Source: Novosphingobium sp. PC22D (lineage in GTDB: Bacteria > Pseudomonadota > Alphaproteobacteria > Sphingomonadales > Sphingomonadaceae). From it: a stretch of DNA of 64,000 bases. The notes below the pieces were generated by a model. That model saw nothing but the letters and a program-made list of their open reading frames with translations, searched no databases and was not told where the DNA came from. Below, one piece after another: positions 8,512-16,804 of this stretch (position 1 is its first letter; the number at the start of each line of letters is the position of its first letter). The translations under genes were made by a program, and so were the position numbers. The stretch is from positions 60,001-124,000 of the forward strand of contig NZ_MWMO01000013.1 of NCBI RefSeq assembly GCF_002556635.1. Reading direction: 5' to 3'.

Positions 8512-9705
8512 TCATTCGATGGCGTTTGCGGCGCGATAGCCCGCGATCATCGAGGTCTGCATCAGGTGTGCGCGCGAACGCTCTTCATCGGCCGCGATCT
8601 CCGCGAGTTCCTTTTCGCGCGCCAGCTTGAGATCCGGATCGCGCTCTTCGAGGTTGCGCTTGTTCTGGATCGTCATGCGCTGGAGAAAGGTCTGCGCGGC
8701 GTAGCGGCGCTGGCGGGAGAAGCGGTCGAGAATGCTCTCATCGGCCTCGCCCTTGACCACGGCGGCCAGCTTTTCGGCGAGATTGTGGGCATCGTGGATG
8801 CCGAAGTTCATGCCCATTCCGCCCAGCGGATTGTTCACGTGCGCGGCGTCCCCGATCAGCATGATCCGTCCCTTGCGAAAGGTCGAGGCGACTCGCTGGT
8901 GGACGTTGTAGACGTTGACATGCACCACGTCGAAGGCGTCCTGTTCGGGAACGAACCGGGCGACGCGCGCGTGGGCGGAGGCGAAGTCCCTGACGATGGT
9001 CTCCTCATCTTCGTCCTCGTCCATCGGGAAGACCGAGCGCCACAGGCCGGAGGGACGATCGCCCGGAACCTTGAACACGGCGCACCATTCGTCCGGATCG
9101 GCGATGTAGTTCGAGACCGCGAAGCCGCGTTTGGCGAAGTCATAGTTCGTCGTGATGACGAGGAAGCGCTCCTTGTAGGTGAAGCCCTCGAAGACGATGT
9201 CCTGGCTCTTGCGGACGAGGCTGCGGCCCCCGTCGGCAGCGATCAGCCAGTCGCACGCCACCGGTCCCGAGGTGGTGGCGAGCATGACCTTGTCGGCGTC
9301 CTGTTCGACCGACAGCAGATCGGTGCCGTAGCGGATTTCCACTCCCGGGCGATCGGCGAGATGCTTCGAGAGGATCTGGACGAACTTATGCTGCTCGCAC
9401 TGCAAGCGGTAGGGATGCTCGGTCTCTCGCGAGAGGACCGAAAGGTCCAGCGCGGCGATCAGGCCCTTCTTGCGGTCGCGATGTTGCCACAAGGGCGACT
9501 TGATCCCGCGTTCGAGCAGTTCTGCGGTGACCCCGCTCGGGGCGAGCAGTTCGAGCGTCGGCGGATGGAACGTCGCCGCGCGCGGATCATCGGAGGGCCC
9601 GGTCCCGCGCTCGATCACGGTGACGGGAATGCCCATCTCGTCGAGAAACAGCGCGGCCGACAGGCCGCTCGGCCCGGCGCCGACGATGACGACTTTGTCA
9701 GCCAC
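8512..9705 (-). CDS. FAD-dependent aromatic-ring monooxygenase (PHBH/MhpA-like), copy 1
   Basis: A 397-residue class A flavin monooxygenase. It has the dinucleotide motif VVIVGAGPSGLSAALFL (about 5-21), the DG motif in LIAADGGRSLVRK (about 155-167) and the GD motif in MLIGDAAHVNNPLGG (about 285-299). Family members hydroxylate aromatic or heteroaromatic rings with NAD(P)H and O2. Start is GTG at 9705, two bases after the stop of the isomerase-like gene, so the pair is one transcript. The same two-gene pair recurs at 34431-36456, with related proteins sharing the ATFHPPTLE/STFHPPTLE segment. The stretch 8405-8511 downstream holds no gene. Confidence 0.88.
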   Translation of the reverse strand: MADKVVIVGAGPSGLSAALFLDEMGIPVTVIERGTGPSDDPRAATFHPPTLELLAPSGVTAELLERGIKSPLWQHRDRKKGLIAALDLSVLSRETEHPYRLQCEQHKFVQILSKHLADRPGVEIRYGTDLLSVEQDADKVMLATTSGPVACDWLIAADGGRSLVRKSQDIVFEGFTYKERFLVITTNYDFAKRGFAVSNYIADPDEWCAVFKVPGDRPSGLWRSVFPMDEDEDEETIVRDFASAHARVARFVPEQDAFDVVHVNVYNVHQRVASTFRKGRIMLIGDAAHVNNPLGGMGMNFGIHDAHNLAEKLAAVVKGEADESILDRFSRQRRYAAQTFLQRMTIQNKRNLEERDPDLKLAREKELAEIAADEERSRAHLMQTSMIAGYRAANAIE

Positions 9706-9707
9706 GA

Positions 9708-10448
9708 TCAGAACTCTTCGAGAATGCGGCCGTAACCGGCGATCGGGTCTTCGATCCCGAGCGCGCGCAGGGCATGCCAGTAAGTGATGACATTCATCGA
9801 GAGTACCGGCTTGCCGACCGTCTTCTCGACCTCGGCCGCCACCGCCATGCCGGCCAGGTTGGTGCCGACCTGGAGCAACGCATCGACGTTGTCGCCGTCG
9901 AGTTCGGCGTAGGCGGCGCGCACGTCTTCGGCTTTCACTTGCGCGATCGCGCGCGGCGAAGCGCAGCGAAGGCTCTTGAGACGGACGATCTCGAACCCCG
10001 CTTCCTCGAGGAACAGGCGTACCATTTCATCGCCGCGCGGCTGATGCGGGGTGAGGACCGCGATCCGCCTGGCGCCGAATGCTTCCAGCGCGGCGCGCGT
10101 GGCGTTCGAGCCCATCGAGACGCCCACGCCCGAGCGTTCGCTCAGCTCCTTCTCGAGCTTGGCCGCGCCTTCGACGCCGCCCCAGAACGCCTCCAGCGCG
10201 ATGCCCATGACGAGATGCTGGGGCTGACTGGTCATGACCCGGTCAATGGCATCGCCGATCCCGGCGCGCATCGCCGCGACATGCTCCATGTATTCCTTTT
10301 CGCCCGAGATCTTGCGCTCCCGGATATGAGCGCGCGACACGTGGTTCGTCACGCCCGCCGGTCGCAGCGCCTCGCATTCGGGCTGGACGATGGTGTTCGT
10401 CGACGGAACGACAATGCCGATCTGAGCCTTCCAACCGAGGCTGTCCAA
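9708..10448 (-). CDS. Maleate cis-trans isomerase-like (Asp/Glu racemase superfamily) protein, copy 1
   Basis: A 246-residue protein with the PSTNTIVQPE motif (15-24) and C-terminal VGTNLAGM (194-201), matching the maleate isomerase/arylmalonate decarboxylase group. In characterised maleate isomerases two Cys act in catalysis. Here the first position falls in HLVMGIALEAF (no Cys) and the second, normally in a CTN context, is G195 (VGTN). Classical Cys chemistry is therefore doubtful. It is the upstream gene of the pair with the FAD monooxygenase, facing the MFS gene at 10623. A paralogue at 35683 has the same substitutions. Confidence 0.8.
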   Translation of the reverse strand: MDSLGWKAQIGIVVPSTNTIVQPECEALRPAGVTNHVSRAHIRERKISGEKEYMEHVAAMRAGIGDAIDRVMTSQPQHLVMGIALEAFWGGVEGAAKLEKELSERSGVGVSMGSNATRAALEAFGARRIAVLTPHQPRGDEMVRLFLEEAGFEIVRLKSLRCASPRAIAQVKAEDVRAAYAELDGDNVDALLQVGTNLAGMAVAAEVEKTVGKPVLSMNVITYWHALRALGIEDPIAGYGRILEEF

Positions 10449-10622
10449 CTTGAGATCTCCTCACTCTCCAAGCGCGCTCGACGCTAGGGTTTCGGCGACC
10501 ACGCGCGGACAGCGATCCGGCGCTTTATCCGTGCTGTGAATATCGAAGCTCAAGGGCGGCGCCCTGCGAACGTTTCGTAATAGCGTGAAGCGGTCATGGA
10601 ACGGCAACGAGGTACCGATGCG
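10449..10622. promoter_or_regulatory. Divergent promoter region, isomerase-like / MFS
   Basis: 174 bp between the two divergent transcripts. The sequence gaggt at about 10609 is the likely RBS of the MFS gene. No clear palindrome was found. Confidence 0.35.
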
Positions 10623-11903
10623 ATGGCAGACTACGCGGTGATCACGCGGGAGGTTTCCCCGGAACGCGAGCGCGGAGAGTTCGCGCGGGGCTGGCCGGTG
10701 CTGGTGGCGAGTTCGCTGGGCATCGGACTTGGGATGTCGCCGCTGTTCATGTTCACCTCGGGCGTTTTCGCCGTCGCGCTCGAACGCGAATTCGGCTGGT
10801 CGCGCGCGGAAATCCTGGGCGCGGCGGCATTCGACACCCTGGCGATCCTGATGGTCGGGCCGCTGGTCGGGCGGTTGAACGACCGCATCGGCGCAAGGCC
10901 GGTCGCGCTGTTCTCCTGCGCCGCGATCGGCCTGATGACGATCGCGCTGGCACTGACGAGCAGTCACATCTGGGTTTACTACCTGCTTTATGCGACGCGT
11001 TCGGCCCTGTCGGTCGGCACCTTGCCGCCGACCTTCGCGAAAGTCGTGGGCGCCTGGTTCGACAAGAAGCGCGGCATGGCGCTCGGCATTGCCCTTTGCA
11101 CGACGGGCATATCGGGCGCGCTGCTTCCGCCTTATGTCCAGTCGCTCGTCGATGCCGTCGGATGGCGCATGGCCTATGTCGGGCTCGGGCTGCTGCCGCT
11201 GATCTTCGCTCTGCCGGCGATTGCCATGCTGCTGCCCCGGGGCGGCCCGCCGCGGCACGCGGCGATGGCGGGCCGCGGGCGCGAGGCCGCCGGGCGCGAG
11301 ATCGGCGGGCTCGAAGTGCGCGAGGCGCTCTTCAGCTATCGCTTCTGGGCCATGGGGCTGCTCACGCTGGCGGCGGCGGTCGGACTGGGCGGCGTGCTCA
11401 GCAACCTGGTGCCGATGCTGGTGGACCGCGGATTCAGTCTGGGCGAGGCAGCGGCACAGATGAGTCTCTACGGGGTGGTCATCGTCTTCGGCCGGCTCGT
11501 TTCGGGATGGCTGCTCGACCGCTTCTGGGCACCGGGTGTCGGTTTCGTCTTCCTCGTCTCGCCCTGCGTCGGCGCGCTCTTGCTTGCCACGGTCGCCGAC
11601 ACCGGGATTCTCGTCGCCGTCGCCGTGGTGATGATCGCGCTGGCCTCTGGCGCGGAGTTCGATCTCGTCGCCTTCCTCACCAGCCGCTACTTCGGGCAAC
11701 GCAATTTCTCGACGCTCTACGCGGCGCAATACGCATTCTTCGGCCTCGGGGCGGGCCTGTCCCCCGCCTTGTTCGGAGCGGTGCACGATCTCACCGACAC
11801 TTACACCAACGTCCTGTACATGGCCGCCGGACTGTTCCTGTTCAGCGCGGTCGGCTTGCTGACGCTGGGCCGCTATCCAGACTTCGCCAAAGCGCGGGAC
11901 TAG
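10623..11903 (+). CDS. MFS transporter (oxalate/formate antiporter-like)
   Basis: About 426 residues and 12 predicted membrane segments. The inter-TM2/3 loop VGRLNDRIGARPV is a MFS signature, and a second loop reads WLLDRFWAPGVGF. It is a paralogue of the carrier at 348. ATG at 10623 is preferred because GAGGT lies about 9 bases upstream; an in-frame ATG at 10596 would add nine residues. Divergence from the isomerase-like/FAD monooxygenase pair suggests it imports their substrate. Confidence 0.85.
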   Translation: MADYAVITREVSPERERGEFARGWPVLVASSLGIGLGMSPLFMFTSGVFAVALEREFGWSRAEILGAAAFDTLAILMVGPLVGRLNDRIGARPVALFSCAAIGLMTIALALTSSHIWVYYLLYATRSALSVGTLPPTFAKVVGAWFDKKRGMALGIALCTTGISGALLPPYVQSLVDAVGWRMAYVGLGLLPLIFALPAIAMLLPRGGPPRHAAMAGRGREAAGREIGGLEVREALFSYRFWAMGLLTLAAAVGLGGVLSNLVPMLVDRGFSLGEAAAQMSLYGVVIVFGRLVSGWLLDRFWAPGVGFVFLVSPCVGALLLATVADTGILVAVAVVMIALASGAEFDLVAFLTSRYFGQRNFSTLYAAQYAFFGLGAGLSPALFGAVHDLTDTYTNVLYMAAGLFLFSAVGLLTLGRYPDFAKARD

Positions 11904-11933
11904 CGGGTGGGCGCGGCCCGGTGCGTCCGCTGA

Positions 11934-12737
11934 TCAGTCTTCGTCGAGGGCTTCGAGGAAGGCGCGGACGGCCGCCGCGACGCCCTCGGGATCGGATGCG
12001 GCGGGAAAGTTGTCGCCGCCGGTCTGGGCGAGCCGGGCGCCCGGGAAAAGCGCCTTGGCGCGATCGAAGCTGGCGTGGAAGAAGTCCCCGGGCGTGGTCA
12101 TCAGCAGGACGGGCGCGGCGACCTTCTTCGCGCGCGCCTCGGTGTCGTGGTGCGCGACAGCCATGTAGGCCTGCGGGCGCCCGCGCCATGCGCGCAGCAG
12201 GTCGACCACGGCATCCTGCAGGATCGCGATGTCGCAGTCGGGATTGTGGCTGGCCGCGTAGTCCCAGTTGCGCATCAGGTGCTCGCCGCCGCGCCGGGGG
12301 GTGATGGGGTCTTTGTAGCCGGCAATGAAGTCCTCGCGCTCGGCCTGGGTCATGAAGACCGGGCCCGCGAGGATCAGCGAGGCGACACGGTCGGGCGCGC
12401 GCGCGGCGATCTCGATGGCGAGACTGGCGCCGGTATGGTGACCGAACAGATGCACGGGGGAAGGGCAGAGCCGCGTGAACGCGGCGATCGCCTGGTCGGC
12501 GTAAGTCTCGAGGCTGGGCCATCCGGGCGGGTCGAACGATCCGCCGAAGCCGGGCGTGTCGAGAGCGATGCAGCGATTCTCCAGTGTGCCGCTCGCGAGC
12601 AGGGGATCGTAGGTCTTCGCCGAAAGCGCGGTCTGGTGCAGCAAGACCACGCAGGGCTCCTCGCTCCCCGCTTCGTGATAGTGAACCTGGCCCTCGGGGA
12701 TATCGACGTAGCCCTTACGAATGGGTCGCACCGACAC
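11934..12737 (-). CDS. Alpha/beta-hydrolase-fold protein with His at the nucleophile elbow
   Basis: 267 residues with the alpha/beta-hydrolase core: VVLLHQTALS (oxyanion region, about 30-39), DTPGFGGS (60-67) and an elbow HLFGHHTGASLA (97-108). The usual G-x-S-x-G is G-H-H-T-G, placing His101 where Ser/Asp/Cys acts in typical members. The acid region TTPGD is present but no His is seen at the usual C-terminal site (GGDNFPAASDPEG). Three other proteins in the window share G-x-H-T-G. GTG at 12737 follows a GAGG-containing stretch. Function is uncertain: possibly non-hydrolytic or with altered chemistry. Confidence 0.82.
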   Translation of the reverse strand: MSVRPIRKGYVDIPEGQVHYHEAGSEEPCVVLLHQTALSAKTYDPLLASGTLENRCIALDTPGFGGSFDPPGWPSLETYADQAIAAFTRLCPSPVHLFGHHTGASLAIEIAARAPDRVASLILAGPVFMTQAEREDFIAGYKDPITPRRGGEHLMRNWDYAASHNPDCDIAILQDAVVDLLRAWRGRPQAYMAVAHHDTEARAKKVAAPVLLMTTPGDFFHASFDRAKALFPGARLAQTGGDNFPAASDPEGVAAAVRAFLEALDED

Positions 12738-12772
12738 AGCCTCTTCCCCTCACGTCTTGCGGATGCCCGGAA

Positions 12773-12805
12773 GGTCGCCCCGGGAACCCGGTTCCCGGGG
12801 CGACC
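12773..12805 (-). terminator. Hairpin terminator of the TonB receptor gene
   Basis: A perfect 15-bp inverted repeat (ggtcgccccgggaac and its complement) with a 3-nt loop begins 4 bp after the receptor stop codon. No long T-run follows, so whether it acts intrinsically is uncertain. Confidence 0.6.
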
Positions 12806-12808
12806 GGA

Positions 12809-14920
12809 TCAGAACTTGAACTTCACCGTGCCGAGGATCGTTCGCGGCTCGATGATGAAGCGCGGGTTCACGACCGAGAACCCGAAACCGGTCTGATAGG
12901 CGGTGACCTGGGTCAGGTTCTTGCCGGTGACCTGGAAGGTGAGCGGTCCGACCTCGTAGTTCACGTAGCCGTTGAGGATCTCGCGGCTCGGGATCGACCC
13001 GATCAGCGCGTTGTCCGCGGTCGAGAAGTACGCATCGGTCATGCGGAAGTCCGAGCCGATGCCGAACGTGCCCGGCCCGACGGGGACTTCGTAGTCGAAG
13101 CCGACGGTGAACTGGTAGTCGGGCAGCGACGGCGGATCGTTGTTGATCAGCGTTGCGACGTCGGAGTCGACCCCGGTGTACTTGCCGTCGTTCAGCGCGC
13201 CGTTGCCGTAGAGCGTCAGCCCCTCGAGCAGCTTGAGCGAGACTTCCGCCTCGATGCCGCGAATGCGCACGTCGTAGTTCTCGATGATGAACGAGCCGTC
13301 GTTGTTGTTCGCCGTCTGCTGGCGATCCTTGATGTCGTTCTGGAAGGCGGCGATGTTGAGGCGCAGGCGATTGCCGAGAAGGGTGGATTTGAAACCCGCC
13401 TCGTAGGCTGTCGTGATCTGCGGGCGGAAAGGCGTCGAGAGCTGATTGAGATCACCGGCCAGACCGTTGTAGCCGCCCGCCTTGAAGCCCTTGCTGTACG
13501 ATGCGTAGACGAGGATGTCGGGTGTGATCTTGAAGTCGATGCCCGCCTTCGGCGTGAACTTCTTGTAAGTATTGGTGACGTTGACGTAAGTGCCGTTGAA
13601 GCCGCCGTAGAGATCCTTGTCGTCGATCGTGTAGCGACCCGCGAGGATCAGCGAGAGCTTGTCGCTGAGGTGGAAGGTGCCCTGCGCGTAACCGGCGAAA
13701 CTGTCGGTCACGGGCTGGTAGTTGAGCGTGGCGGGCACGAAGAAGGTGACGGTATAGGCGCTCTGGTCGGCCGTTTCGTGGAAATAGTAGAGGCCCGCGA
13801 CGTAGTCGACGAAAGTGCCGATCGAGCCGGCGGCCTGCAGTTCCTGGCTGAACTGCTTCTGCGTGGCGCCGAGCGTACGGTCGAACAGCGCCAGCGGGGT
13901 GTCGCCGGCCTGGCCGAGGAACGATGGCGGAACGCCGCCCGAGAAGTCTTCGCGCCACTCCTCGTCGAGCTCGGAATAGCCGGTGATCGAGCGCAGCTCG
14001 CCGCCGGGATATTCGACCGACATGTGCAGGCGCACGCCATACTGTTCGTTGTCGGTGTACGATTCGACCGGCGAGAGGACGGTGCGATACGAACCCGAAA
14101 TCGGAACACGGTCGGTGCCGTCCTCGTTGAGCACCGTGTTGACGGCATACTGGCCGTCGGAATTGGTGTTCATGTAGAAGCCGGTCAGGCGCATGTTGAA
14201 GGTGTCGGAGACGTAGGCGAGGTCGACCTGGCCGCCCTCGAAGTTGTTGGCGCCGACCTTCTTGTCGAGCGTGGCGTTATACTGCGCGCCGCCGTCGCGT
14301 GCGCGCACGAGGCCGCTGGCGGAGATGCGCAGCTTGCCGTCGGCGGTCAGCGGGGTGGAGATATAGCCCTTGGCGCGGCGCTCGTTCCAGGTGCCGTAGC
14401 CCACCTCGAGCATGCCGTTGAAGGTGTCCGAGGGACCGCGAGTGATGAAGTTCACCGCGCCCGCCGACGAGTTGCGGCCGTAGAGCACGCCCTGCGGGCC
14501 GCGCAGGACCTCGATCCGGTCGAGCACCGCCATGTCGACGGCGGCGCCGCTGAGGCGCGCCATGTAGACGTCGTCGATGTAGATCGCGACTTCGGATTCG
14601 GAGAGCACGAAGCCGCCGTCGGTAATGCCGCCGCCACGGATGTAGGGCTTGAGACCGGTGGTTCCGCCGGTCACGCCGTCGAACTGCACGTTCGGGGCGA
14701 CACGGTTCAGGTCGAGCGCGCTGTTGATCTGCTTGCGGTCGATTTCCGCCGCTGTCACGGCGGTGACGCTGACCGGAACGTCCTGCAGGCGTTGATCGGT
14801 GCGCTGCGCGGTGACGATGATGTCTTCGAACGAGTCGTCCCGTGCCTCCTGCGCGTTTGCTGCACCGCACAAGGCGACAGTCAAAATGGAGGCGAGCGAG
14901 GCGTGTCTTACGTCCAGCAT
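12809..14920 (-). CDS. TonB-dependent outer-membrane receptor
   Basis: About 703 residues. A signal peptide of about 24 residues ends CGAANAQ, then a plug domain begins (IIVTAQRTDQRLQDVPVSVT; IEVLRGPQGVLYGRNSSAGA), followed by a 22-strand-type barrel with many aromatic-ended strands and a terminal FKF. This is the sphingomonad TonB receptor class often linked to uptake of aromatic or other hydrophobic nutrients. ATG at 14920 is chosen because GAGGGA precedes it and the signal peptide begins there; an upstream in-frame codon at 14965 lacks this. No FecI/FecR pair is nearby. The gene downstream on this strand is the alpha/beta-hydrolase at 11934. Confidence 0.92.
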   Translation of the reverse strand: MLDVRHASLASILTVALCGAANAQEARDDSFEDIIVTAQRTDQRLQDVPVSVTAVTAAEIDRKQINSALDLNRVAPNVQFDGVTGGTTGLKPYIRGGGITDGGFVLSESEVAIYIDDVYMARLSGAAVDMAVLDRIEVLRGPQGVLYGRNSSAGAVNFITRGPSDTFNGMLEVGYGTWNERRAKGYISTPLTADGKLRISASGLVRARDGGAQYNATLDKKVGANNFEGGQVDLAYVSDTFNMRLTGFYMNTNSDGQYAVNTVLNEDGTDRVPISGSYRTVLSPVESYTDNEQYGVRLHMSVEYPGGELRSITGYSELDEEWREDFSGGVPPSFLGQAGDTPLALFDRTLGATQKQFSQELQAAGSIGTFVDYVAGLYYFHETADQSAYTVTFFVPATLNYQPVTDSFAGYAQGTFHLSDKLSLILAGRYTIDDKDLYGGFNGTYVNVTNTYKKFTPKAGIDFKITPDILVYASYSKGFKAGGYNGLAGDLNQLSTPFRPQITTAYEAGFKSTLLGNRLRLNIAAFQNDIKDRQQTANNNDGSFIIENYDVRIRGIEAEVSLKLLEGLTLYGNGALNDGKYTGVDSDVATLINNDPPSLPDYQFTVGFDYEVPVGPGTFGIGSDFRMTDAYFSTADNALIGSIPSREILNGYVNYEVGPLTFQVTGKNLTQVTAYQTGFGFSVVNPRFIIEPRTILGTVKFKF

Positions 14921-15126
14921 GTCAGTATCCCTCAGATTGATTCCCCGGTTCGCCTGCTTCCCCATGGTCTTTTTTGGAATTGGCGATGGAGTGCGAAGGT
15001 ATCTTGCACTGCGGCAATGCCGATATCACCCATCACTTTTATTCGGCACGCGGACACAAAACCGCCTCGCAATCGGGCATCGGCGGCGAAGGCGGCGCTT
15101 CGTGGCGCGCACCATCGCTGCGTGCG
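14921..15126. promoter_or_regulatory. Upstream region of the TonB receptor
   Basis: 206 bp between the end of the NodB-fold gene and the receptor start, both on the minus strand. It contains the receptor RBS (gaggga on the minus strand). It is somewhat less GC-rich than its surroundings around 14960-15060. No firm promoter or operator call is possible. Confidence 0.35.
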
Positions 15127-16026
15127 TCAGGACGCGACCTCGGCCTTTTCCGCGGGATCGCCCGCCGTTTCGAACCAGTCGGCGATCTGGCTTCCGGTCA
15201 TGAAGCTCGCGTCGTCGCGCTCGACAAGCAGGTCGAGCATCCTTTCGAACCAGAAGAAGCGGTGCGGCGCGCCGATGAGGTGCGGATGCATCCCGATCGT
15301 CAGGATGCGCGGCTGGCCCGCCGCGATCTCGGGGGCAAAAGTCGCGATCGTGGTCTCGAGCCGCTCGAAGATTTCGCGCGAGCTGTGCTTCTCGACCGCA
15401 TAGATGACGCTGTCGTTGATCTCGAGCGAATAGGGGATGCCGATCATCGGCCCGCTCGCGGTGCGCATCCAGAACGGCAGATCGTCAAGCAGCCAGTCGC
15501 AGCAGTAGCGCACGCCCGCGGCGGCGAGAATATCGAGCGTTTCGCTGCTCTGCCGCAGCCCTGGGCCGAGCCAGCCCGCGACGGGCTTGCCGGTGAAGGC
15601 GGCGATTTTCGCGATCGCTTCTCCGATGAGCGCGGCCTCCCCGTCCTCGGCGGTGAGCGCCTTCTGGTGGAGGCCATGGCCCATGACTTCCCAGCCCGCG
15701 TCGAGCACGGCCTGCGCCAGCGTGGGATAGTTGTCGATCACGCCGGCGTTGAAGGCGCAGGTCACGGGCAGGGCACGCCGCGAGAGACTCTCGAACAGGC
15801 GCGGCATGCCGCAGCGCATACCGTATTCGGCCCAGGCGAAATTGGGCACGTCGGGCACGGCTTCGGCGCCGTGGGGAGCCGGCAGCAGCTTGCGCGGCAT
15901 CGGGTGGTCGAAGCGCCAGCTCTCGATATTGACCACGATGTGAACAATCAGGCCGCCGCCGGGCGGGGGCGCGATCGGCGCGCGCTGCGAGGAGAGGCTG
16001 AAGGGGACGCGCGGGTTCGTGGTCAT
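15127..16026 (-). CDS. NodB-fold (PuuE/cyclic-imidase-like) amidohydrolase
   Basis: A 299-residue polysaccharide-deacetylase-superfamily protein. Motifs resemble the cyclic amide/imide hydrolase and PuuE allantoinase branch rather than chitin deacetylases: MGHGLHQKAL (metal-ligand region, about 114-123), GWLGPGLRQS, IPYSLEIND and IGMHPHLIGAPHR. It is the last of four - genes after the isochorismatase hydrolase, MmgE/PrpD and SDR genes, with a 4-bp gap to the SDR gene. It probably hydrolyses a C-N bond in a small cyclic or acylated substrate. Paralogues are at 32508 and 33425. Confidence 0.82.
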   Translation of the reverse strand: MTTNPRVPFSLSSQRAPIAPPPGGGLIVHIVVNIESWRFDHPMPRKLLPAPHGAEAVPDVPNFAWAEYGMRCGMPRLFESLSRRALPVTCAFNAGVIDNYPTLAQAVLDAGWEVMGHGLHQKALTAEDGEAALIGEAIAKIAAFTGKPVAGWLGPGLRQSSETLDILAAAGVRYCCDWLLDDLPFWMRTASGPMIGIPYSLEINDSVIYAVEKHSSREIFERLETTIATFAPEIAAGQPRILTIGMHPHLIGAPHRFFWFERMLDLLVERDDASFMTGSQIADWFETAGDPAEKAEVAS

Positions 16027-16030
16027 CGGC

Positions 16031-16804
16031 TCAGAGCCCCTTCGTGGCGCCGCCGTCGGCGGTCAGCGAGGTGCCGACGAGCATGTCGGTCGCGTCAGAA
16101 AGCATCATCGCGGCGAGGCGCCCGATGTCCTCGGGCTCGGCGATCCGGCCCAGCGGCTGGCTCTTGAGCAGGTCCGCCTCGATCTCGGCCGGCGAGCGCG
16201 GGTCGGCGCTCGCCATGCGCTCGAGCATCCCGCTCCAGCGATCGGTCCGCGTGGGGCCGGGATTGAGCGCGTTGATGCGGATGCCCTTGGGCGCGACCAC
16301 GTCGGCAAGGCCCCGGATTACCGCGAGGCAGGCCGCGTTGGCGGCCGATCCGGGCAGCATCATGCCGTTGGGCTGGCGTCCGTTGTTGCCGACGATGACG
16401 AGGATCTTGCCGTGCCCGGCCTCGGCCATCGGCGGGATCAGCGCGCGCAGCGCCCGCACCATGCCCAGGAACTTGAGGTCGAGCGCGTCGGTCCAGACGG
16501 CATCGTCGAGTGTCTCGAATGCGCCGCCCTGCGCCGCGCCCGCGCTGATCACGGCGAGGTCGATCGAACCCAGCGCGGCCACGGCCTGTGCGACGCAGCG
16601 CTCGGCATCCCCCTCGCGGGTGAGATCGGCGGTCAGGCCGGTTGCGCCGGGCAGCCGCTCGCCGGTTGCCCGCAGCGACGCTTCGCTCCGCCCGGTGTAC
16701 GCCATGCGCACGCCCTCGGCATGAAGCGCCGCCGCCGCGGCCGCGCCGATGCCCCGGCTGCCGCCGAAGACCAGCGCGCTCCTGCCCTCGAGCCCGAGGT
16801 TCAC
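16031..16804 (-). CDS. SDR-fold protein without the classical Tyr/Lys catalytic residues
   Basis: 257 residues with a Rossmann N-terminus (FGGSRGIGAA, 13-22) and the ISAGA variant of the NAG motif (86-90). At the active site the usual Y-x-x-x-K is replaced by G152-S-A-A-N156, and the Ser segment reads VGNNG. The cofactor fold is kept but normal SDR proton relay cannot operate. Start is GTG at 16804, overlapping the MmgE/PrpD stop by 4 bp (GTGA). It may be a non-redox or atypical SDR acting with the MmgE/PrpD protein. Confidence 0.82.
   Translation of the reverse strand: MNLGLEGRSALVFGGSRGIGAAAAAALHAEGVRMAYTGRSEASLRATGERLPGATGLTADLTREGDAERCVAQAVAALGSIDLAVISAGAAQGGAFETLDDAVWTDALDLKFLGMVRALRALIPPMAEAGHGKILVIVGNNGRQPNGMMLPGSAANAACLAVIRGLADVVAPKGIRINALNPGPTRTDRWSGMLERMASADPRSPAEIEADLLKSQPLGRIAEPEDIGRLAAMMLSDATDMLVGTSLTADGGATKGL

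Noticed and set aside
8512..10448. A bona fide nicotinate (nic) degradation cluster
   Set aside because: No 2,5-dihydroxypyridine dioxygenase is recognisable, the isomerase-like proteins lack the catalytic Cys, and the hydrolase-fold proteins have His at the elbow. Only the general logic is similar.
12584..15403. A 939-residue open frame on the + strand opposite the TonB receptor
   Set aside because: It is a shadow of the receptor gene in GC-rich DNA. The - strand product has signal peptide, plug and barrel; the + product has no recognisable motif and biased composition.
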